Assembly: GCF_001426665.1 (NCBI RefSeq) | Contig: NZ_LMEY01000031.1 | Coordinates: 1,964-65,963 of the forward strand | Direction: 5' to 3' | Length of the DNA: 64,000 nucleotides | Source: Rhizobium sp. Root1334 | GTDB taxonomy: Bacteria > Pseudomonadota > Alphaproteobacteria > Rhizobiales > Rhizobiaceae | Shown: piece after piece, positions 59,022-64,000 of the stretch | Layout: each line of letters begins with the position of its first letter | How positions within the stretch are numbered: position 1 is the first letter of the stretch | Translations under genes and position numbers: made by a program | The notes under the pieces: model-generated | Told to the model about the DNA's origin: nothing | Database searches by the model: none | Seen by the model: only the letters and a program-made list of their open reading frames with translations

Positions 59022-59983
59022 GCGCTGTTTCATCCTCCGGCTGGCTCTATGGCGCCATCCAGCGCCGCCGCAACCGCGGTCTCGGCGGGCTCTACCTCGT
59101 CGTCGCCGCCTTTCTCATCCTCTATGCCGTGCTGTTTCCGGGTATCCTCTCGGTCGGCGGCTTCTCGAAATTCACGCAGAACTGGTTCCCGCTTGCGCTG
59201 GTGACTATGGCGCAGGCACTTCTGATGCTGAATGGCGGCATCACGCTTGCCATCGGCCCGCTCGTCAGCCTCGGCGCCGTCATCGCGGCAACGACGATGG
59301 AAGGTGTGTTCGGCGTGCCCGGCGGCATCGTCGCTGTCGCCTTCACCGGCCTAGCCATCGGCGCCGTCATCGGCGCGATCGTCGCGCATCTGAGGCTGCC
59401 TGCGATCATCGTCACGCTCGCCGGCTCCTTCATTATCACCGGTGTCGCGCTGATCCTATTGCCGCGCCCCGGCGGCTTCATTCCCGACTGGCTGTCGAAC
59501 ATGCTGGCCGGCCATACGCCTGTCGCCTTCCTCCTACTCGTCGTCGTTCTCCTCGCCTGGAAGGCATTCCTGGCGACGCCGCTCGGCCTCGGCATCTATG
59601 CAGCCGGTGACAATCCCGTCGGTGCCTTCCGCTCCGGCGTACCGGTCGAGCGGGCGAAGATCGTCGCCTTCGCCTTGTCCGGCCTCTTGGCGGCGCTGGC
59701 CGGCCTCTTCGTCGCGGCCCAGACGGGGTCCGGTGACCCGGTCATCGGCACGCCTTTTACGTTGAATTCCATCGCGGCGGCGGTTCTCGGTGGCGTCGGT
59801 TTTCTCGGCGGCAAGGGCACGATGCGTGGCGCGATCTGTGGCAGCCTGCTGCTCTCGGTCATGATCAACGTGATGTTCTTCCTCGGTTTCCCGCCGGTCG
59901 CGCAATACATAGCGCAAGGCCTGATCATTGTCGGCGCTGTCGCCGTGCCGGAGCTTCTGAAGTCGTGGAGGGCGAAACGATGA
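59018..59983 (+). CDS. Ribose-type ABC permease
   Basis: A 321-residue RbsC-class permease with segments such as GGITLAIGPLVSLGAVIAATT and GLGIYAAGDNPVGAFRSGV and a conserved late FTLNSIAAAVLGGVGFLGGKGT. It is coupled to the ATPase gene and to the second permease by four-base overlaps. Confidence 0.85.
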   Translation: MSAVSSSGWLYGAIQRRRNRGLGGLYLVVAAFLILYAVLFPGILSVGGFSKFTQNWFPLALVTMAQALLMLNGGITLAIGPLVSLGAVIAATTMEGVFGVPGGIVAVAFTGLAIGAVIGAIVAHLRLPAIIVTLAGSFIITGVALILLPRPGGFIPDWLSNMLAGHTPVAFLLLVVVLLAWKAFLATPLGLGIYAAGDNPVGAFRSGVPVERAKIVAFALSGLLAALAGLFVAAQTGSGDPVIGTPFTLNSIAAAVLGGVGFLGGKGTMRGAICGSLLLSVMINVMFFLGFPPVAQYIAQGLIIVGAVAVPELLKSWRAKR

Positions 59984-60921
59984 ATGCCGTGAAATCCATT
60001 TTCCGCAATCCGCCATTGCTCACCTTCGTATTGGTGGCGCTCGTCTGGCTCGTCGCCGGCCTCACCCTACCGGGCTTCGGCGCCTACGGGCACCTGCGTT
60101 ACCTCTTGGAGCTTGCCGCCGTCATCGGCATCGTCGCCGCGGGCCAGACACTGGTCATCCTGATGGGCGGCATCGATCTCTCGGTCGGCGCCGTCATCAC
60201 GGTCACCGCGATCCTTTTGCCGCTGATCTCACCCATCTGGGATCCGACCGGCCTCGTCGGCATCGCGCTTGCGCTCGCCATCGCCACCGGCATCGGCTTC
60301 CTCAATGGTGCAGGTGCGGCCTATCTGCGTGTGCCGCCGATCATCATGACGCTCGCCATGGCAACGTTCCTTCAAGGTCTGCTCGTCGTGGTCGCCGGCG
60401 GCAGCGCTGTCACGGTCAGCAATCCCGCGGTCATCCTGCTCGGTCAAGCGCGGCCGTTTGGGGTTCCCTCGGGCGTGCTGCTCTGGCTCGTCGTCTCGGC
60501 CGTCGTGCTTGCCCTCATCCACCGCATGCCGATCGGCGCGCGGTTCCTTGCCATCGGCGCCAATCCGCTCGCAGCCCGCCTCTCCGGCGTCAGCCTGACG
60601 CGCAACACGCTGATCCTCTATGCGCTCTCGGGCTTTTTCGCGGGCCTTGCCGGCATCCTGGTGCTCGGCATGAACCGGCAGGGCTATGTCGGCATCGGTG
60701 ATCCCTATCTCCTGACGTCGATCGCCGCCGTGGTGCTGGGTGGCAGCTCCATTCTCGGCGGGCGCGGCACCTATGCCGGCACCATTCCGGGCGCCATCCT
60801 GCTCGTCACGACGACCGCGCTGATCACCGTCGTCAATGCCTCTCCCGGCTGGCGTTCCATCATGTTCGGCACGCTGATCCTCGCACTGCTGCTCATTTCC
60901 GGCCGCGAGGCGCGGCGATGA
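59980..60921 (+). CDS. Ribose-type ABC permease (second subunit)
   Basis: A 313-residue RbsC-class permease. GGIDLSVGAVITVTA, FLAIGANPLAARLSGV and YLLTSIAAVVLGGSSILGGRGT are the usual family blocks. ATG at 59980 overlaps the stop of the first permease (ATGA) and is preferred to the frame from 59965. The next gene overlaps by four bases. Confidence 0.85.
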   Translation: MNAVKSIFRNPPLLTFVLVALVWLVAGLTLPGFGAYGHLRYLLELAAVIGIVAAGQTLVILMGGIDLSVGAVITVTAILLPLISPIWDPTGLVGIALALAIATGIGFLNGAGAAYLRVPPIIMTLAMATFLQGLLVVVAGGSAVTVSNPAVILLGQARPFGVPSGVLLWLVVSAVVLALIHRMPIGARFLAIGANPLAARLSGVSLTRNTLILYALSGFFAGLAGILVLGMNRQGYVGIGDPYLLTSIAAVVLGGSSILGGRGTYAGTIPGAILLVTTTALITVVNASPGWRSIMFGTLILALLLISGREARR

Positions 60922-61874
60922 CGGCGTGCTACAGCGGGCCGGTCATCGACCCGCACCACCATCTCTGGAACCTTTCGCTCAACCGCCATCCGTGGCTGGA
61001 AAAGGCGCGGGCGACAGGCGACGAGATGGTCTTCGGTAGCCTCGCACCCATTCTCCGCGACTATGGTGTGGAGGACTACCGTAGGGATGCGGCAAATCAG
61101 AACGTCGTGGCCACGGTGCATGTCGAAGCCGGGTGGTCGGATGCGCGTCCGCTGGAGGAAAGCCGCTGGCTTGACGGTCTCGATCGCAGCACCGGCGTGG
61201 CCAGCCGCTATATCGCCCGCGTGCCGCTGGACGGTCCCGATGCCATCAGGCTGATCGAGGCGGAGGCCGCCAATCCTGCCGTTGTCGGCATCCGCGATAT
61301 CGTCAGCTGGCATCCGGAACCATCGAAAAGCTTTGCCCCGTGCGCCCATCGCATGGCCGATCCCGCCTGGCGGGCTGGCCTTGCCGAACTCTCCCGCCAC
61401 GGCCTCGTCTTCGACCTGATGCTCTATCCCGCGCAGATGGGCGAGGCGCTCGATCTCGTGCGCGCCTTTCCCGACACCCTCTTCGTGCTCAATCACGGCG
61501 GCAGCCCGGCCGACCGCAACGAGACCGGCATGGCGACCTGGCGCAGCGGCGTGCGTGCGCTGGGTCGCGAACCGAATGTGCGGTTGAAGATTTCCGACCT
61601 CGTAGCCTACGACAATGACTGGACGCTTACGAGCCTGTCGCCGATTATTGAGCATTGCCTCGATTGTTTCGGTCCGACGCGTGCGATGTTTGCCAGCGAT
61701 TTCCCGGTCGCCGGCCTGCATGCCACCTTCGATGAAATCTACGACGTCTTCCGCACGCTGGCCGCACCGCTTTCGCTTACCGAGCAGCAAGCGCTGTTCT
61801 TCACGACCGCCAATGAAACCTACCGTCTCGAACTGGCCGAGCCTGCCCCGGCCAAGGGAGAACTGCATGTCTGA
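60918..61874 (+). CDS. Amidohydrolase-2 family lactonase/hydrolase
   Basis: A 318-residue TIM-barrel hydrolase. It has the metal motif VIDPHHHLWNL near the N terminus, VLNHGGSPADRNE in the middle and MFASDFPVAGLHATFD near the C terminus, as in L-fuconolactonase and 2-pyrone-4,6-dicarboxylate lactonase relatives. It probably opens a lactone or a cyclic amide derived from the imported compound. It overlaps both neighbours, so it belongs to the operon. Confidence 0.75.
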   Translation: MTACYSGPVIDPHHHLWNLSLNRHPWLEKARATGDEMVFGSLAPILRDYGVEDYRRDAANQNVVATVHVEAGWSDARPLEESRWLDGLDRSTGVASRYIARVPLDGPDAIRLIEAEAANPAVVGIRDIVSWHPEPSKSFAPCAHRMADPAWRAGLAELSRHGLVFDLMLYPAQMGEALDLVRAFPDTLFVLNHGGSPADRNETGMATWRSGVRALGREPNVRLKISDLVAYDNDWTLTSLSPIIEHCLDCFGPTRAMFASDFPVAGLHATFDEIYDVFRTLAAPLSLTEQQALFFTTANETYRLELAEPAPAKGELHV

Positions 61875-63171
61875 CCTTCACGCCAACGCAATCTTGATCG
61901 ACGACCGCATCCGCGGCTTTCCGCCGGGCCATACCGCGCTGCCGCTCGAGGCGATCGGCCAACAAGGCTGGAAGCCGTTCGATGGAACGATGGCGCTGCC
62001 GTTGATCTCGCTCGATCAGTCGGCCTTTGCAGGCAATGTCGCGGCAATGATGGCCTATGTGAAAAGCCACGGCGTCGAGATCGCACCGCACGCCAAGACG
62101 CCGATGTCCACCGCTTTGTCCGGTGCGCTGCTCGCCGCCGGCGCTTGGGGCACGACGGTGGCCGATATCCGCCAGGCCGCTGTGCTTTTGAAAGCTGGCC
62201 AGCGCCGGCTTATCCTGGCCAACGAGATCGGTGGCCCCGCCGCCGCCCGCCGCCTTGCGGCGCTGCTTGCCGGCTATCCCGATGCCGACCTGCATATCTT
62301 CATTGATTCCGCTCCGCTTGCCGCGGCGCTGCGCGATGTGTGGCAAGCGCGCTCTGATCTCCCGCCGCTTGGCCTGATGATCGAGCTCGGCGCCGGCCGC
62401 GCCGGTGCCCGCAGTGTCGAAGCCGCGACGGACATTTTGGACGTCATTCTTACTGCCGAAAACCCATCCTTCCGCCTCACCGGCGTCGCCGCCTATGAGG
62501 GAGCCGCTGCGACCGCGGATGCCGGAGAGACGCTTGCCCGGATCGACGGGCTGATGGGGCTGACCGCAGACTTCCTGCCGGAGGTTCGGGCCCGGATCGG
62601 CAAGGACCGGCCGCTTATTCTGACCGCCGGCGGTTCCGTCTTCTTTGATCGGGTCGTTGGTGGCCTGTCGGCAGCCGTTGGCGCCGATCCCGATTGCCGG
62701 CTTATCCTGCGCAGCGGCGCGATCTTCTTCCACGATCACGGCATTTACGAGCGCGGACTTGCCGGCCTTGATGCCCGCGAAGGGTTTCGCATCGGCGCGG
62801 ATACCCGTTCTGCGTCGCAGGAGTTCAAACCGGCGCTCCGGGTCTGGGCAGAGGTGCTTTCACTGCCCGAACCGGGCCTTGCCATCTGCGGCATAGGCCT
62901 GCGGGACGTGGCAATCGACCAGGGCCCGCCGCGTCCGCTCGCATTCTATCGGGATGGTGCGCCGCTTGCCGACATCGCCGCGGCTACCGTGCTTCGGCTC
63001 AACGACCAGCACGCCTTCGTGGCGATCCCCGCCGGTACCGATGTCGCCATCGGCGATGTCGTTGAATTCGGCATTTCGCATCCCTGCACCTGCCTCGACC
63101 GGCACGCCATTCTGTACGGCCTCGCTTCCGACCACATGGTCACGACGGCTTATCTCACCAGCTTCGGCTAA
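61867..63171 (+). CDS. D-threonine-aldolase/D-serine-dehydratase-like PLP enzyme
   Basis: A 434-residue fold-III PLP protein. The PLP lysine is in IAPHAKTPM (about residue 74), and the C-terminal beta domain carries HPCTCLDRH, matching the His and Cys that hold the metal in D-serine dehydratase and D-threonine aldolase. It should deaminate or cleave a D-amino acid. The RidA gene downstream fits a deaminase, because RidA removes the enamine such enzymes release. ATG 61867 overlaps the amidohydrolase stop by eight bases. Confidence 0.75.
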   Translation: MSDLHANAILIDDRIRGFPPGHTALPLEAIGQQGWKPFDGTMALPLISLDQSAFAGNVAAMMAYVKSHGVEIAPHAKTPMSTALSGALLAAGAWGTTVADIRQAAVLLKAGQRRLILANEIGGPAAARRLAALLAGYPDADLHIFIDSAPLAAALRDVWQARSDLPPLGLMIELGAGRAGARSVEAATDILDVILTAENPSFRLTGVAAYEGAAATADAGETLARIDGLMGLTADFLPEVRARIGKDRPLILTAGGSVFFDRVVGGLSAAVGADPDCRLILRSGAIFFHDHGIYERGLAGLDAREGFRIGADTRSASQEFKPALRVWAEVLSLPEPGLAICGIGLRDVAIDQGPPRPLAFYRDGAPLADIAAATVLRLNDQHAFVAIPAGTDVAIGDVVEFGISHPCTCLDRHAILYGLASDHMVTTAYLTSFG

Positions 63172-63207
63172 TCTCTCCTCCCAAGGCAAGAAAAGGAAAC
63201 CACTCCC

Positions 63208-63552
63208 ATGATCCAGCGTTACCAGAAGGGTTCGCGTATGAGCCAGGCCGTCAGCTATGGCGGGCTCGTTTACATCGCCGGTCAGGTCGCGGAAGATCGC
63301 AAGGCTGGCATTGAAAGCCAAACAAGCGACGTGCTCGGCAAGATCGACGCCCTCCTGAAAGAAGCCGGAACGGATCGATCGAAATTGCTTGCCGTCAACG
63401 TCTTCCTGCCTGCCATCGTCGATTTCGACGCGATGAACAGTGTCTACGATGTCTGGATCGACCCGGAAAACCCACCGGCCCGCGCCTGCGTTGAGGCTCG
63501 CCTTGCCGACCCGGACCTGCGCGTCGAGATGACCGCCGTCGCGGCACTCTGA
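63208..63552 (+). CDS. ridA: RidA-family enamine/imine deaminase
   Basis: A 114-residue RidA/YjgF/UK114 protein with GGLVYIAGQVAED and the active-site Arg in PPARACVEARLADPDLRVEM. It hydrolyses 2-aminoacrylate-type enamines made by PLP deaminases, which fits its place 36 bases after the D-amino-acid enzyme gene. AAGGAAACC lies before the ATG at 63208. Confidence 0.82.
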   Translation: MIQRYQKGSRMSQAVSYGGLVYIAGQVAEDRKAGIESQTSDVLGKIDALLKEAGTDRSKLLAVNVFLPAIVDFDAMNSVYDVWIDPENPPARACVEARLADPDLRVEMTAVAAL

Positions 63553-63561
63553 GGCACGGCG

Positions 63562-64000
63562 ATGCACAGCGGCCTCGTCAATCCAATCGATTTCGACAGG
63601 GACGGCCGTCAGGCCGGGCATCTCGCCATTCCCTATTCGATCGATCGTTCCCCCTATTACCAGATCCGCGTCCCGATCCTGCGCCTGAAAAACGGCGCGG
63701 GGCCGAGCCTGCTCCTGATGGCGGGCAACCATGGCGACGAATATGAAGGCGAGCTTCAGCTCGGCCGGCTGATGCGCCGGCTCGATGTCGAGACGATGCG
63801 CGGTGCTGTCACCATCCTGCCGATGGCCAATCTGCCGGCCGTAATGGCGGCAAAGCGCTGCTCGCCCTTCGACGGCGGCAATCTCAACCGGGCCTTTCCG
63901 GGCGACCCCACGGGCACGCCGACGGCGCGCATGGCGCATTTCCTCGAGCACGATCTCTTCCCACGGCATGATGCCGTGCTGGATCTCCATTCGGGCGGAA
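63562..64000 (+). CDS. Succinylglutamate desuccinylase/aspartoacylase-family deacylase, 3' end outside the window
   Basis: The first 146 residues of a zinc carboxypeptidase-like deacylase. It has GNHGDEYEGE (His and Glu zinc ligands), NLNRAFPGD and LDLHSGG (third ligand region), resembling DoeB, the N-acetyl-diaminobutyrate deacetylase of ectoine degradation. It would remove an acyl group from an amino acid. Ten bases separate it from ridA, so it continues the operon. The catalytic Glu lies beyond the edge. Confidence 0.75.
   Translation, partial: MHSGLVNPIDFDRDGRQAGHLAIPYSIDRSPYYQIRVPILRLKNGAGPSLLLMAGNHGDEYEGELQLGRLMRRLDVETMRGAVTILPMANLPAVMAAKRCSPFDGGNLNRAFPGDPTGTPTARMAHFLEHDLFPRHDAVLDLHSGG

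Overview
The window comes from an alphaproteobacterium of the Rhizobiales (Rhizobium/Agrobacterium type). This rests on the G+C-rich code, the density of ABC-type solute uptake operons with their own regulators, a DUF1612/RHE_PE00001-type protein and the closeness of several genes to rhizobial families. A plasmid or chromid is likely but not shown. No rRNA, tRNA, CRISPR array or core housekeeping operon was seen.

Region A (1-11.9 kb) is a sulfoquinovose (SQ) locus. One minus-strand operon runs ABC ATPase, binding protein, two permeases, dehydratase, HpcH-type aldolase, SMP-30 lactonase, SDR dehydrogenase and sulfoquinovosidase (cut by the window edge). This is the sulfo-Entner-Doudoroff order of reactions. 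A LacI-type regulator is divergent, with two matching palindromic operators between them. Behind the regulator sits an SsuD-like flavin-dependent sulfonate monooxygenase, so the locus may combine sulfoglycolysis with C-S bond cleavage.

Region B (12-33 kb) is an accessory, defence-like island of visibly lower G+C. In order it holds: a Gabija-like OLD nuclease/UvrD helicase pair with a possible third gene; a methyltransferase and a membrane-tethered dCTP-deaminase-like protein lacking the expected catalytic Glu; an ImmA/XRE switch divergent from a tandem ubiquitin-like protein, a ThiF/E1-like protein and a Cys-rich DUF6527 protein; an HD phosphohydrolase divergent from a nucleotide-kinase/PurA fusion whose catalytic Asp is Ser (PurZ-like), then a DUF7002 protein and a convergent PPDK/ATP-grasp-like protein; a DUF1612 protein; a Phd/PIN toxin-antitoxin pair; a tyrosine recombinase; a Tn3 transposase remnant; and an IS21-family element with a frameshifted istA.

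Region C (33-45.5 kb) is a phosphonate locus: phosphonoacetaldehyde dehydrogenase (phnY), phosphonoacetate hydrolase (phnA), an iron-type alcohol dehydrogenase, a LysR regulator, a PHP phosphoesterase, an oligopeptide-type ABC transporter and a PhnF-like GntR regulator. No PhnW aminotransferase is present. The set fits oxidation of 2-hydroxyethylphosphonate, or of compounds carrying it, to acetate and phosphate.

Region D (45.5-64 kb) has two sugar-type ABC operons. The first carries two TIM-barrel epimerases and a divergent AraC regulator. The second has a divergent IclR regulator and is followed by an amidohydrolase, a D-threonine-aldolase/D-serine-dehydratase-like PLP enzyme, RidA and a zinc deacylase cut by the window end. 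A hipBA pair and a small candidate lipoprotein lie between them.

The strongest candidates for undescribed biology are the kinase-PurZ/HD/DUF7002/PPDK-like group (22.7-27.1 kb) and the ubiquitin-like operon with its ImmA/XRE switch (19.1-22.6 kb). The 2-hydroxyethylphosphonate locus and the sulfo-ED/monooxygenase hybrid come next.
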